From the NCBI RefSeq assembly GCF_000485595.1, contig NW_014577129.1, forward strand, positions 447,094-511,093: a DNA stretch of 64,000 bases. Reading direction: 5' to 3'. The position numbers were made by a program, and so were the translations under genes. This stretch comes from Priapulus caudatus (taxonomy: Eukaryota > Priapulida > Priapulimorpha > Priapulimorphida > Priapulidae). This document shows positions 25,340 to 38,831 of the stretch, one piece after another. Below the pieces are notes generated by a model, which worked only from the letters and a program-made list of their open reading frames with translations, was not told the origin of the DNA and did no database searches. Every line of letters begins with the position of its first letter. Position 1 is the stretch's first letter.

Positions 25340-27709
25340 CTAGTCGTGGGGGTACAGGGCCTTGAGCCACGGTCGGATGAGGTACTGCGTCCCATCATAA
25401 TTCTCAAAGTAGTCGTCCAAGACCGGATGGATGATCTGGGGAGAAAGTATAAGCACAACCGCGTGTGACATAGACAAAAAACAAGACAACTAGAGTGTGA
25501 CAACTACACGCATTTCTAATGAATGTGTTAAAAGTATGTTCGCGAAGATGTTAAAGACATTGCAGTACAGCAATGCTTACGTTCACACTAGGCAGTAGAT
25601 AGAAAATGCACACGGCAAGCACAAGATCATGATATATAGGTAAAGCAAAAAGTGAAAAGCAAAACTGCTGGTAACATATCACTCAGTACATGTAATTTCT
25701 GCGAAGGCATGACAGTGTTATAGTATGCTTATGTGAAATATGTTAGTGACAATTTAATTACGGTCGTACCTTAGTCTGTTTTAGCACTTCAATGTTTTCC
25801 TGTGGGATGTAGGTGCTCTGCGGTGTAGGCCGATCTCGCGTATCCACTATCACCGAGTAATTGGGCTGCGTTCGCCAGTCCTAAAAGCCCCGGCATAAAT
25901 TGCTTTAGTGAGTACCGATATCAATGTCGCAGCCAAGTAATAAGTAAACTTTAGATGGTCTCTAATTGTTGGTGAGTAATCTAATCAATGTAAAATCAAA
26001 CATATCTTATAACCTGTAAAGTTTTCCAAAATGCATGCAAGACATAATTTATTCCAAATTTAGGCAGTAAATGGAAGCATTTGTGTCTATACTTTACCAC
26101 ACGTGTACTTACCGGTTTATCATCAGGATGATTTTGATTCACCCACCACTCTGGTGCCTGCAATTACATGTTCAGTAAATATCACATGTACCTACAACAT
26201 TGTGAACTGATGCACAATTATACTAAAATTTGTATAACAAAGTATTCAAGTGGCATTTACATACTAACCCCAACTGTGTTGTATTTTCAAACATTTCATT
26301 GTTGAACATCTTTAATCTAGTGTTAGCATACAGACACGACTTAGTGACGACTATATATTTAATAATTTACACCAGAGTAGATTTTTACCACTGTAGTCCG
26401 TTAGTCTGAAACTACCACACTTATACAGGAGTAGTTTACATTAACAACTAGTCTGGGGGACTACCTAACTACCCAGCATCAACTTAACTACGCACTTTCA
26501 GTTTTTAACCAACAAGGACGAATAAACTAATAATTGAAAATAATTTTCTTTCTTGCATATTGTTCGCAATTACTTCTGATTTACATTCTGATAACTTTAT
26601 TTTAAATGAATTAGGCCACCGATGATCAAATATACTTAAAACTTGTATGGGCGCAGTCATGTTTGTTGATATGCCATGTGTAGAAGGACTTCACTCGTTT
26701 TGTTGAAACTCACAGAATACCAAAATTCTTCACTATCAGAATTGCTCACGAACTACAAAATTACAAAACCTGGTAGTTCCTATGACTACCAGACAAGGAA
26801 GGTTTGTTTCACACACTGATTTACACTATCAATTGCATTTAATGTGATTTATTTTCTTTATTGCACCATATAGTGACATTGGTTGATACTTACTTTTGCG
26901 TCTTCATCCCAACCTATGATAACTCCTCGGTAGCCCCATATTTTGTGCTTTATCACTTGCCCTACTCTGAACTTCACTTTGGAAGAGCGTGGAGATCTGG
27001 GTGTTGTTGATTCTATAATAAATCACAGCCACTAATACTCCAGAGTAGAAATATAGTTCAATAAAAGCTCATAAACATGGCACTAGCTTGTTGAGAAACA
27101 GCTCAGAGAGAATGACAAACATTTTCTGTACATTTGAAAACAATACATTCCAAACATCTTCTAACGATCGATAGTACTAATCATGAGTATAGTCAATAAT
27201 TAAAATCAAAGGTCTTGCTTATACATGTTATACATATATATATATCAGGAGTGAATAAATACATTCCAGCAATAACATTCCAAAACATAGAATAAGAAAC
27301 CTACTTGCAAAATAGCCTTTACCATCTTTATTTTTGTATGCAAGAACTTCCAAGGCTGGGGATTCACCTAAGTCATCTGTGACATTAAGAAAACTTATAG
27401 AAATATTTATATGAAATGTCGAACACATATATAGATAACACAACACAGAGTGATGACAATCATTACCACAATTGTGAAGGTTTAGTCACTGGCAATATTA
27501 TTGTTGTCCACAATTTTGAATGCTATTTTTACCTGTGTACTTATTTAAAACACCAGAAACAAAATAAGAGCCAAGAACAGAATGAAATATTACCTACAAC
27601 TGTAGATTTCTGCAATGATTTCCCCCTTTTCCCTAGCACTTGAATAACGAACTTTTTCCAGCTTTGTAGAGAAAAATATTTGTGGAATTTGCTGATTTCT
27701 GTAAACGTC
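25340..27709 (-). CDS. HspQ/YccV (hemimethylated-DNA-binding-like) domain protein, 5' part not found
   Basis: Minus-strand exons 27709-27594, 27376-27305, 27012-26894, 26157-26113, 25880-25770 and 25435-25340 join in frame. The stop is at 25340-25342. The two 5'-most exons are less certain (no known domain). The third exon starts the domain with KVKFRVGQVIKHKIWGYRGV then IIGWDEDA. It continues APEWWVNQNHPDDKP, then NYSVIVDTRDRPTPQSTYIP and QENIEVL, and ends YLIRPWLKALYPHD. The KFxVGQxxxHxxxGYRGVIxGWD plus YxVxVD layout is that of the YccV/HspQ fold, found in bacterial HspQ, FBXO21 and POLDIP2. The C-terminus is not FBXO21-like or POLDIP2-like, so the orthologue is unclear. Role is unknown; bacterial HspQ influences protein degradation by Lon. 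Convergent with DCTN4. The first exon and start codon must lie upstream of 27709 on the minus strand. Confidence 0.75.
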
Positions 27710-29275
27710 CTAAAAAACAAACATTTAATTAGTGACACTAAATTAATACATACAGTAGCTATACATGCATGACATTACATTTTGTATTATCTTCTAGCTT
27801 CTGGATATCCCCTTGGGAGTAACTGTCATTATTATATAGAGCCTTAATTTTGTTATGGCAAAGTATCACTGTAACCTAGATTCACGAACTCATGATGCTA
27901 TGCTAAGTGTCTAATTGGCATGAGTTGGCACGGACCTGCTATAACTCTGTTTTTTTTTATTCTCCAGAAACCTTCAAACAACGGTTGCATGATATCAGTG
28001 GGGCAGCAAGCTTTTATTAGTCTAACAGAAATTAAAAAGAAACTCTGGAGGTAGACCCTCCCTTGTGAGTATGTCTAGGAGAACCAAAGTGGGGAATCTT
28101 TAGTGGATGCAGGGCTAGTTTTTATCAAGTGATAATTGTTATAATGATTATGTTGTTTAGCAATTATAACCAACACCCTTTTAGCTAGCATCTACTCTCC
28201 TTCTGCGATAGGCAACTAAGGGAATCAACCAGAACAGTGATGCTCTTCCCATGATACTAAGCATTGTTAATGAATCATGGAGCTCTTCCCTGTAGCATCT
28301 TATTTGCAGTGTTTATTAGTCATGATCGATCGATCCTAGACGTTGGAAACATAATATAAACGATAGTTGGTCAGATAAAGGTGGTGTATCAGTGCAGGCC
28401 ATTTGACTGCCTGGGTCAACTACTGATATTCTGCTCGAAGAAAGACTGGTGGTGTGGCTTCATTGTGATTTTGCCCAGGTTTGTGTACTATGTGTGCATA
28501 CATGCTGCATGGTGTCAAAGAAAACTCCAAGTAATATATATGGTGTTGTTTGCTAATGTTTAATGCTAATCCACGCTAGCTTAATCCATGGTATCATGCG
28601 CGTGCGTTTTTCCACTTATCCCGTTGGTGAATGTGATGGCGATGCATCTAGTAGGGTTGAATTCCTGTAACCCGGTTGAGCTCTTCCTCTGATGTAGTCA
28701 TCTCGCATGTCTTCTATTAATTTCTCTATGCCTTCTACTGGCATATTTTTTCAGTACTGTAGGCAGGCTGATCATATTATATCCTATCTGGGGGTATATC
28801 CTATTTGAGTTGGCCGATTTGTGGTGTTGAATCATTGCCCCGATTTTGTAAACACCGACTTCGCTGGGTGGAATTTCAGCCCAATCCTAGTTTAGCACCA
28901 CAGATTAGTCTAGCACATTTGCGAAAATGAGGGCTGGGGTACCAAACTAGGATTGTGCGGGAGGATCGTCTAGTCGAATGCAATTTTATTTTTAACTAGT
29001 GACAGTAGTGTCGTGACGTGGTGTCTGGTAACTGGTGAGTGGTGTCACTGACACAGTCACTGAGGCTGAAGGGGTTGTTGTATATGTAGTACCCGAGGTG
29101 TCGGCGAGTATGTCGCCTACGCCTACTCCCTATCCCTAACCATATCAAATAGTTACCTCAGGTACATATTATACGCCATTATACGACAAAGACCCTTCGT
29201 GCATCACTGAGTCACGTGTGAGGCCAGGGGCATGATGATGGAGAAGGTAGAGTATACAACTCGCAGCTAGGGCCT
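27710..29275. other. Probable 5' intron and upstream DNA of the HspQ-domain gene
   Basis: No additional exon could be assigned. At 29097-29170 there is a fragment (GTCGCCTACGCCTACTCCCT then ACCATATCAAATAGTTACC) of the inverted-repeat family found at 55.1-55.7 kb. Confidence 0.45.
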
Positions 29276-29481
29276 GCATACCTCCCAAATGGCCATTGGT
29301 TGATACAAATCTAGTTAATTTTTCAATTAAATTTTAATTAGGGTTAGGCCCTTAGGGTTAGGATTAAGATTAGGGTTAGGGTTAGGGTTAGGGTTAGGGT
29401 CACAATGCACCATAAAAGTTTTATTAAAACAGGAGTTTCAGGCACGTGATTTGTATCAACCAATGGGATTTGGGAGGTATG
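29276..29481. mobile_element. Inverted-repeat element with TTAGGG core, copy 1
   Basis: GCATACCTCCCAAAT and CATTGGTTGATACAAAT on the left pair with ATTTGTATCAACCAATG and ATTTGGGAGGTATG on the right (arms ~35 bp). The centre (29338-29400) is a GGGTTA array followed by CACAATGCACCATAAAAG. Confidence 0.8.
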
Positions 29482-29511
29482 ATTAAGGCCCTAGACTCGC
29501 GGTTAGAACTC

Positions 29512-29719
29512 GCATACCTCTCAACTCCCATTGTTGGATACAAATATAGTTCATTTTTTAAATTAAATTGTAATTAGTGTTAGGGTTAGGGTTAGGGTTA
29601 GGATTAGGGTTAGGGTTAGGGTTAGGGTCACAATGCACCATAAAAGTTTTATTAAAACATGAGTTTCAGGCACGTGTCGTGATTTGTATCAACCGGGCAA
29701 TAGGATTTGGGAGGTATGC
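29512..29719. mobile_element. Inverted-repeat element with TTAGGG core, copy 2
   Basis: Same organisation as 29276-29481, slightly diverged (GCATACCTCTCAACTCCCAT). The GGGTTA array is at 29577-29630. The two copies are in tandem, ~30 bp apart. Confidence 0.8.
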
Positions 29720-29744
29720 AGGCCCTAGCTGCGAGCAAGGAGCT

Positions 29745-29848
29745 AAAGCAAGGAGCAAGGAGCAAGGAGCAAGGAGCAAGGAGCAAGGAGCAAGGAGCAA
29801 GGAGCAAGGAGCAAGGAGCAAGGAGCAAGGAGCAAGGAGCAAGGAGCC
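29745..29848. repeat. 7-bp tandem array, AGCAAGG
   Basis: About fourteen perfect copies of AGCAAGG flanked by AGGCCCTAGCTGCGAG-like sequence on both sides. Overlapping ORFs are repeat translations. Confidence 0.95.
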
Positions 29849-29849
29849 T

Positions 29850-31781
29850 TGGCTGCGAGTAGGCCCTAAGCTGCGAGTAGGCCCTAGCTGCAACTCGAGT
29901 AGCTCTAGTACTATAGCCGCTTACATTAACTGCCGCTGGGCTATAGACCGACCCATGGGGCATGCGATGGACCAACTTATCCCCGATTATACCCGACTAT
30001 AAAACGTCTGTGGTAGGCAATCTAATGCATCTTAATCCGAGAGTGAGAATATGCGTCTTAAGTTATACGCACTAAAATTGAAAACCTCTAACTATGTTTC
30101 AATGCATATCCTATGTCGGTATTTTTTCTTTGTTTTTAACAATAACATTCGAGTATTAGCGATTACTTCAAATCTCAGCCTTTCTTAGCAAAGCGGTGCA
30201 GCGACTGCGCACTCAGTGCGTTACATAATGTTATTAACCTGCGTTGTGGAGGGGTACGGCGGTTGGTGTGGTCTGGGAACAAAAACATGTGTCTGTGCAA
30301 GTAACAAGAGTCTAAGCGATCAATAAGAGGATTGAAATATATAGTTTTATAAGAATGAACATATAATTATTTAATATTAAATTTGTTTACTTCATGACTA
30401 ACAACTAATGATTTGATCCAACAACCAACACAAACCCGCCCACCCCTCCAACATGCGGAACATACATAGTTCCATGACGTCGACTTGACTGAATAAGTTG
30501 GTCTCCGACATTCGTAATGGTTGAGCATATAGTCCCCAGCCAGCTACTTAATTAAACGGGTCTATAGTAACTAGACTAGCAGAACCGAGTACTGACAGTG
30601 TGTAACATAGAACTACCCACAGACCAATAACCTAATCCACAAATAGGGGGCCTACTTAAAAAGTACGTATCAATTCTGGCAAATCCATACGCAACAAACG
30701 CAGTAAATACAAAGCACGTTTGACAATATTTCGGCTTAGACTCTGAGTCAGACCACAGGCAACTCTGGACCGTTTCAATAAAAAATGATGGTATAATAAT
30801 ACAGACTTGTCAGTTAGCCTACTACTCACGGTACCGCTAATAGCCAAAGTAAGATCTTAACTGTTTGAATTTAGACCATAATAATACTCACACCGTTAAA
30901 TACACCGGCTGCAACACAGAGCCGCGACCGCCATTGGCACATGCACATAAAATATACACTCTATATAGCTCACTACTACGTGTGATACTGTGCATAACAC
31001 AAAAGCGCTGCGGAGTATTATTGCGGTGATTGAACGTGTTGAAAGATGAATTATTAGGGTCAATAACAAACATAGAGACTATGGACCTTATTGCGGTACT
31101 TCGGGTAGTAGAGCGACTACTGATATAATTGTTTTATTAACATTCATTTTATTAAGGAAACCGTCGAAATAATCCCTTAATCGATCAACTCTATTCTTTG
31201 CTACACTCAGATGTGCTGAGTGACTTATCCGCTCGCCCTTCGGGATTCATGATATTTCTAGTGCATTATTAATAACTTGGACAGGTCTGCCAACAGTAGC
31301 AGTGACAGTTGAAAGAATGCGGCCTGGTTTTGAATTGGCATTGCTGAGTTTATGACATTAAATGTTTGTGCATGATAATAATATCACAGAGCAAACTGAC
31401 GATAAAGCGCCACGATTTTGGTTGTGCGCTTGTTTTGATCACGGCTGACACGGCGAAATTTCATGGTAACTCAGTAATGATTGGTCAGAGTCAGCGTGAT
31501 TCTAACCACTTAAAACTCGTGTCTCATGTGTTTTGGGCGCGCCCTCTGCAAACAAATCAGGTAACCAAAATCTGTAACCGATAATTAGTAAATAAGCCAG
31601 AACAGGTGTAAAATAATTAGCGTGAGCAAAGAGAGAGAAAAAAAAGAGTGCTTAGGGGTTGCTGAGGGATCGTAGACGGTACTCACGGTAGGAAGGAGGT
31701 CTTGTGGTAGAGCCTGACTAGATATAGGCATTAAAACCAGAGGTAAACAAAAGAGACTGCGTAAATGTGTACTTTGTCATA
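29850..31781. other. Stretch without recognised gene
   Basis: Short ORFs only. A minus-strand ORF at 30656-30847 has a LYLLRLLR stretch but lacks a usable donor in frame. Confidence 0.4.
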
Positions 31782-32343
31782 GGTCTATTCCCAGGGTACT
31801 GCCGAAGTACAGCCTGGTAACGTCCGGTATACCGAACGTAACCCTGGCACTATTTGATATGTTAGGGTTAGGTTAGGTATAGGTTCGGTTCGGTTAGGGA
31901 TTAGGCGATAGGCGATCAACCCTAGACTCGGAGTTAATGGGAGTAAGGCATAGGTACGTACGAGCAATTGTAGTAAAAATACCCCCGGGGTACGTTCCGT
32001 ATAACCGAGACGCTGTAAGCCAAGGGAACGTTCCGCAGTACCATACGGGAATAGACCCCTCAGCGTAACTTGACGTTACAGTGTAGCCTAGTTCAAGCCT
32101 CATAGGTCTATATTCCCCCAGGGTTATGCGAACGTACCCCTGGGTACGGTCGGTAAATAAACCAATACTATAGCCTGGGCACTATATTATATGGTTAAGT
32201 AGGATTAGGGTTCGGGTCAGGGTTAGGTTAAGCATAGGCGTAAGCGACATCCTAGACTCGTAGTGAGTAGGACGGAGGTACGGTCCGGCTATAAGATAGT
32301 ACTCAGGGTACGTTCGAGCATATCCCCGGGGACATAGACCCTC
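31782..32343. mobile_element. Two noisy tandem copies of the GGTCTATGTCCCC inverted-repeat element
   Basis: 31782-32065 and 32104-32343 both begin AGGTCTAT...CCCAGGGT and end in ...GGRACATAGACCCT or a damaged form. Both have TTAGGG-like centres. Compared with 38341-38490 and 55140-55714 they carry many single-base insertions and deletions. Confidence 0.65.
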
Positions 32344-35300
32344 ATTCAACGCTAAGTTACCTAATTATAAGCCCGCTTCGATTTAACTGCGCAGCCTTTA
32401 CTATAGGCAAATACTAATTTCTTGACACACCAAGAGAAGGTCAAATGGTGCTTACATAAAAATCAAATGTTAGAGCTTTGTGCAAATGTTTTAAGTAACT
32501 GTTGGAAAATCCCCAAAAATCTTGAAAACTCGCCCCCGCTCGTAGTGTAGCCACTACTCACTATTATAGGCCACATCACTGTACATTACGCAAACTATTA
32601 CACGATTGCACAATCCCTTACACAAATCAATGCCTCAATCTACTAGTTCATCGCAACCGTTACCGCCTCGCGCACAAACAACGCCAGCAGAAAAGCGTGA
32701 GTAGAGGTAATCATCGCATTGCCTACTCCATTAATCTGCCTACAACATATTCGCGGAGCGCGACATATTTTCGCCTAACATTCCATTCGCTACTCTCAGA
32801 ATCGCCAATATTCCCATTTCGGCCTAACTACTCCCATTATCTACTAGTATTAGTCTATTTCGTTTGTCGATTTGTTTCTTCATCTATTTGTACACTATAT
32901 TTTCATACTGGTTCCTGACGTATCTACGTAGCAATACAAACAAATTTATTTTATAATAATAAAAGATTATTCAAGTGACAAAACCGATCGATTAGAGGAA
33001 AATGGAAGGGGTAGATAAGCGTAGACAATCTGGGAGTAGGCGAATTTGTGTAGCAACGGGAATTTTGCTGTAGGCGAAATGAAATTTGCGTAACGAAATG
33101 TAGTAGGCAACCGTAGAATAAAACAAGTACCTAAGAAGCAATTAAGAAGAGAATGAAATTATATGGAAAGAGACACTATTCACACACAATATTTTTGAAA
33201 CTGATGAAATCATAGATTGAAACTTCAGCACTGATAGTGATTAGAGGACATGTTTTAATATATAATTGCAATTACTATATTCTTTATTAACTTATGCAAT
33301 AATAAAGATTATAATTATATAAATTGTCTAAGTTTAATGTGAAGTGAGAATAGAGCAGTTCTCACAAATTATGCGAGCTGTTTAGTCCGCGGTATGTATA
33401 TATTGAAAAGTAATGCCATTTGACTCTAGCATATTCCTTCGCGTCAAACGACAGGCGTGTAGCAGCACGAAGGGATCCGCTAATAAGTTCTAGATCTACA
33501 CACTGGGTGATAGATCAACGTACAATCTATCCATGCCAAGTGGTACACAACTATATAATGTCAAAAATTGTCACTACTCAACTTGTGCGTAAGATCGGAC
33601 TAATACTAACAGCCTGTCTCATACGCTATATAAAGAAAGACTTGTATTCTAATGACTACACCAAGCAGGCTGATAGTTTAATTGGTTTACTCATTGTCTT
33701 TATGTAAAAAGTTACAGAAAGACAATATAAGTTATAAATAAACTGGTACTTTAGTGACAACATGCCAGGTGCAACTCCGATCATTGGACACATGTTCAGT
33801 TATTATAAGTAACCTTAATATTTATAAACTAAATAAAATTAATGCTAGAATCACTGTACCATTGTCCCTTGTTCGAATGCATTTAGTGCTTGTCCGGACA
33901 TAACATACCTATTTCCTTGACTACCAAAACGCATGACTCGAAAAGAAAGTCGGTCACAGAAAGATGCATAATTATCACTATCAACGATACGAAGTATTCG
34001 GCTACATCTCAAGGTTCTCTGCGGCATTGCTCCGTACATCTTATTATCATGCTATCAAAAACACCGAAGCAGACAATACTGAGAACGCCTGTAAACAGAG
34101 GCTTCCTTCTGTTACCGGCCATATGAGCTCGGCACGAAAATCAGGAAGCTGAGGTGGTCTGTGTTTTCTCACTCCAATCTGTAATATCGAATGAAGCTCA
34201 GAATAATATCTAAAAACATTGAATGTATCCATTCCCACTCCGACACAGGATGTCTATTCAGCAAATTGAAAAAACCCGGTGAAGAATCCTTGCAACATGG
34301 TTGCTACTGCTGTGGCCATTAATGCATAAAACATAGCACTAGCTCAGACAATCATCAGCGGTGGTCTATAGCACTAGCCTCTAATCAAGAAATTCAAATA
34401 CTAATTTTTTATTTGCAAAATTGACCCAAATTTATCCCAATTGAAGACTATTTTTCACTCTCTGATTCAGCCACCATTAAGAAGCTAACATTGAAAATAG
34501 CACCACCCACACGAAAAATGATTGATTCACTTAAGTAACTATACTTCATATCTAATAGTAATACCTGGGTTAGATGACAGTTCTTTATATAACGCAACAT
34601 GTTTTGCAGAATAAATCTGATTTTCATACAGTAACATCCAGTAATTATAGTAATCTATATTGTTTGCCGAGTTTATTAGAGATTAATTCGTTAATATCTA
34701 TTTAGATTAGGAGTGGCGACACTAAAATCCTCAGCCACTTGTTTTTCTCACTTTTTAAAATTATTATTAACGTGCTACAGTGTAACATACTAGTTGGCGA
34801 AAGATTCCTTCACTGATTTCGTTATCAACCTTATAGTGTATTAGTAGTCCCCGTTGCTGACGGCGAAGACTTAAGCACGCTCTGTTAAACTAAACATCAT
34901 TTAGCCAAAGTTAGCCATTCTTATGTAGTGCATATGGGCTTTACCAAATACCCCTCCAGCAGGCTTTGACTTGATACACATTCAACATTGTCCATAGTGG
35001 CCTAAATACAGAAGAGTTTGATAAATCTCAAAATCCAAGTAATTTGAATCCATCTACAACTAAATCTGTCGTGTTACTCGCTATACCATGTTAAGGAATT
35101 GTGTTTTTTTAGCTCATCTACATACACGAGATCAGCATTGTAATATCTCACGATGACGTTCCGTTAGCCACCAGCCTCCGTCGTCGTCCTCCAGCGTCCC
35201 AACAGTTGGCCGCAAATCTTAACGCCACTCGACGTACGTTCCACGAGTATTCCACAACTTGGGGGACTCGTCAAAAACGATTGGGGCTGTCGAAGCTGAG

Positions 35301-35950
35301 GTCAAAAGTCAAATAGCAGTGAATAGGTTAAAAAGAAGGGGGAACATTCCTCCATTATACGCCTAACGTCAAGTTGAGGAGAGAAATGACAGAATTGCGG
35401 CACAAATCTAAACGCTCGGACCTATATGCATCGTCGATAAGTTAGTGTCATCTATGCGTGCATGTAGGCACAAATACCAATCACTGGCGTGATAATTGGA
35501 AGCGTCACCATGTCAAAGCTCAAGGATAGTAAGGCAATTAATGACATTTTTCTCTGATGCCATGGTCGATCGAGCGATTGAACAACATTTTTGTGAGATG
35601 CAAGCGTGACAATCTACATTTTATGACATTATTGAAAGACCATGAAATCTCTTATCTAGCTGAATGCGAAGAGTAAGTGTCAGATTAATCTTTTGACCCT
35701 CAAAAGAGTTAAAATGGATTTTGACTGTCTGTACGAAAGATAATTTAGACTGCCAGGTTTGCTAGTACAGAATCTATAATGCCTGAATTAATGAGCTACA
35801 TGTCACAGGAACCATTACAAGAGCTAAAATTTGTTTAAGAAGATTTAGCTCCCTAAATCATAATTTAATATCGAATTCTGTACTGTCAGTATGTTACAAT
35901 GTAACAGTATCGCCACTGCAGTGGCTACGTGCCAGTGATGTGTGGTGAAC
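32344..35950 (+). other. Indel-rich second copy of 38.5-42.0 kb
   Basis: Collinear with ~38490-41970 over its whole length, with an insertion or deletion every ~10-20 bases. It includes damaged copies of the foldback at 38832 and of FAAH2-like exon 1. The pattern looks like uncorrected long-read sequence, not evolutionary decay. Confidence 0.7.
33933..34153 (+). pseudogene. Indel-damaged copy of FAAH2-like exon 1
   Basis: Aligns with 40014-40235, from ATGACTCGAAAAGAAAG to AGGAAGCTGAGGTGG including the donor. It has many frameshifting indels. Probably the noisy read version of the real exon. Confidence 0.75.
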
Positions 35951-36263
35951 TGTGAGTTTTCTTGCTTTAATTGGTTACAGGTGGCAGCTCTCTATTGTGC
36001 AGCCTGTAGGCTTGCTTAGGTAAATGGATACCATCGGAATCCCTGTGCATTCCACTGTTTCGGCGTGTATGTGAACACATTTGGGACTAACAGGGTTTAC
36101 TAGAATCCCACCACTCCACCACAGAGTCACCGCAGTAGACGTTAGATGAGCGCTGTCGCTCTGCGGCACTTGTTTAATGAAAGCTGCCAGATTTTAAAGA
36201 GAAGTTTCAAGTGAATGATTTCCCCATTGCTGCTGTTTTGAGAATGCTTTTCGGTGATCGTAG

Positions 36264-38104
36264 GTGCGATGTGTTGACGTCATGCGAGCGTTCGTCGACC
36301 GCAACAGGGAGGTGAACCCCATCCTCAATGCCGTCATAGCCGAGAGGTTCGACGCGGCGATACAGGAAGCCGAGATGGTCGATGCCATCTTGGATGCAGG
36401 AGAGACGGACCAGCGGTACACGCAAGAGAAAGCACCGTTTCTTGGCGTGCCGTTCACTGCCAAGGAAGCATTCGCCATGATAGGTGATGAACAGTGAAAA
36501 TTCCCATACTGTGAACTATTTAAGTTAACGTACTTGGGAGTTTCAATGTCATAGTTTGGGGGCAATAATGTGCTGAATGACACATCTTGAATGATTAAGC
36601 AATTGTTTAAGTAGTTATGTGAATAAGTATAACATGTATAATGATATGTCACAACTGTGTTATGTGGAGTGTTGTATGCATTGGGATATGGGGTCACATT
36701 GTTTCTGAATGAACAGTTGTCGGTTTATTGTCAGCCCATTTACTCATAAGACGCCTATCAATGATATGTACGTGCTAAAAGGTGTCATTACTGTGTACTA
36801 TATGTATCCATAATGTGAATGAGAATATTTCAACAGTTTCCAAAGGGATTCCCAACTATTTTTGTCAAATGTTATCTGGGCCTGGGAGGTGGTGGGGGGC
36901 CTCTAAGTCTAAAGCTCGGCGCACACGTGAGTTATTTTACTCAAGTAAAATGACGCATGAGTCATTTTACTCACGTGTGCGGCGGATTTTCGTTGAGTAA
37001 TTGGACTCATGCGTCATTTTACTTGAGTGAAATAACTCACATGTGTGCCGGGCTTAAAGCAGTTAAGTGAGTGTACGCGAGTGCAGTATTACGTGTGTGT
37101 TGGTGTACGAACTTAGAAACATGAGAAATTTAATGAAAAATTTTGGTTTGAACTCTATCTCTCATTATCATGTTTAAATTTTACGTAATATATTTAGAGC
37201 TCCGAAGCCACGGATAACCCTATATGTTACACAAGGTATTTTGAAAGAGTTGTGCACCATTGTTTGTTGAAGATTATACATCTTCAAGGGAAATCAAGTA
37301 AATTTTTGTCTAAAGCCTAGCGGTGCCTGCCCATGCCACTGAATGTGAATGTGGAATATTCTGTACAAACACACGGTGGTATCCCAGTACAATGTATCAG
37401 CATACCTGCCGTAAAACCCACTAGGCTCATATATTTAGATATGCTGTAAGGATGAAAAAGAGCTTGACCTGGCCACTTCAGTAGGAGTTCACTGTCTTGG
37501 TATGATACGTTTTAGGCATGCCGAATTCTGCGGGGCTGTGGGATCGCCGCGACCTTATCTCGAACACGGATGCCGACGCGGTGCAGCGGTTGAGGGAGGC
37601 GGGCGCCATTCCCATCGGCCTTACCAACTGCAGTGAGCTGTGCATGTGGTGGGAGTCGAGCAACGTCGTGTACGGACGCACAAACAATGCCTACGACCAG
37701 ACCAGGATCGTGGGAGGCAGCTCAGGTGCACGAAAATCCAACGCTCGGATTTACGCCGATCGATCGATCAATCGATCGATGAAGTTATTTCTCTTTGGAG
37801 TAATGTTGCTTTGCAAAGAGATGTTGTTGTTTCGGGTTTCATTCTCGACTTTCTCTCTCCCTCCTCCTCACTCTCACTCTTGCGGAATGTGTGTTTTAAT
37901 TACTCGTTGTTAACAGTCTAGTCTAGTGAGGTGGGGGGAGTTGGACTCTTGTTGATAGTGAGTTTGACAAGTGTTTCTGTTTAGGTGGTGAGGGATGTAT
38001 TCTGTCGGCTGCTGGATCCGTGGTCGGTATTGGCTCGGATGTAGGCGGGAGCATCCGAATGCCAGCGTTCTTCAATGGAATCTTTGGGCACAAACCTACT
38101 AGCG
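36264..38104 (+). CDS. FAAH2: Fatty-acid amide hydrolase 2-like, exons 2-4 (amidase core)
   Basis: Exons 36264-36483, 37516-37725 and 37985-38104, all with clean GT-AG borders and continuous frame. They encode the first half of the amidase-signature fold. PFLGVPFTAKEAF holds the catalytic Lys (~residue 141 of the assembled protein). GLTNCSELCMWWESSN and GGSSGGEG follow, the latter with the bridging Ser (~217). GSDVGGSIRMPAFFNGIFGH holds the Ser nucleophile (~240). The Ser-Ser-Lys triad is therefore intact. The enzyme hydrolyses fatty-acid primary amides and N-acyl ethanolamines at membranes. Exon 1 is found downstream (40014-40235), out of order; see the finding on contig order. Intron 2 holds a hairpin element. 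Confidence 0.93.
36912..37055. mobile_element. Hairpin MITE in FAAH2-like intron 2
   Basis: AAGCTCGGCGCACACGTGAG pairs with CTCACATGTGTGCCGGGCTT, and the inner TTTTACTCAAGTAAAATGAC-like blocks also pair. Total ~144 bp. A noisy copy lies at ~42922-43125. Confidence 0.85.
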
Positions 38105-38340
38105 GTATGTGGCTGTTGCACATTACTTGCACTGCAGGTGGCAGCACGTGACTATTGCAAGTAGTTAAAGGAAAAGTAGCCTCTAGGTTCTAGGGTTATT
38201 TTCAGCTAATTTAGGTTATAATTGCGCTACATAAAAAGTTTCATGGTTCAATCACCATTAGAAATATTTAAAAAAAATGTTTTAAAACTAACGACTACAG
38301 TTTGATTACAACGACGGTGGCGCCACTCAAAGCGCACGAA

Positions 38341-38490
38341 GGTTAGGATTAGGGTTAGGGTTCGGGTTAGGGTTAGGCAGTAGGCGTAGGCGACTCCCTA
38401 GACTCGTTAGTGGAGTAGGCGAGGTACGGTCCGGCATATAAGATAGTACCAGGGTACGTTCCGGCAGTACCCCGGGGGACATAGACCCTC
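38341..38490. mobile_element. Right half of the GGTCTATGTCCCC inverted-repeat element
   Basis: Starts in the TTAGGG-like core, then GTAGGCGTAGGCGACTCCCT. It ends in GTACCCCGGGGGACATAGACC. The left half is missing because the sequence jumps here from FAAH2-like intron 4 into the element. Confidence 0.8.
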
Positions 38491-38831
38491 TCAACCCTAG
38501 TTAGCTCTAGTACTATAGCCCGCGTTCGATTAACTGCCGCAGGCCTTTACTATAGTCAGAATGACTAATTGTCTTGACCACTGACCAAGGCAAGGTTCAA
38601 TGGTGCTTACATTAAAAATCAAATGTGAGAGCTTTGTAGCAATGTCAAGTTCTGTGATCATTGAAACCTCGTAGTGTAGGCACTACTCACTATTATAGGC
38701 CACATCATGTGACATGTCGCCAAACTGTTACAGATTTGCACATCCCTTCACATCAATTGCTCATCACTGGCTCGCACGTTCCGCCTCCCCCAACAACCGC
38801 GCGAAAGCGTGAGTAGAGCGGTAACATTCCA

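Noticed and set aside
29745-29848. CRISPR-like array
   Set aside because: The unit is only 7 bp with no spacers, in an animal genome.
30656-30847. Minus-strand ORF with ALYLLRLLRMDLPELIR as a possible LYR-type first exon of the HspQ-domain gene
   Set aside because: A stop precedes the nearest good donor and the phases do not fit the exon at 27709.
36194-36697. Minus-strand 167-residue ORF over FAAH2-like exon 2
   Set aside because: Antisense shadow of a well-conserved exon with matching splice sites on the plus strand.
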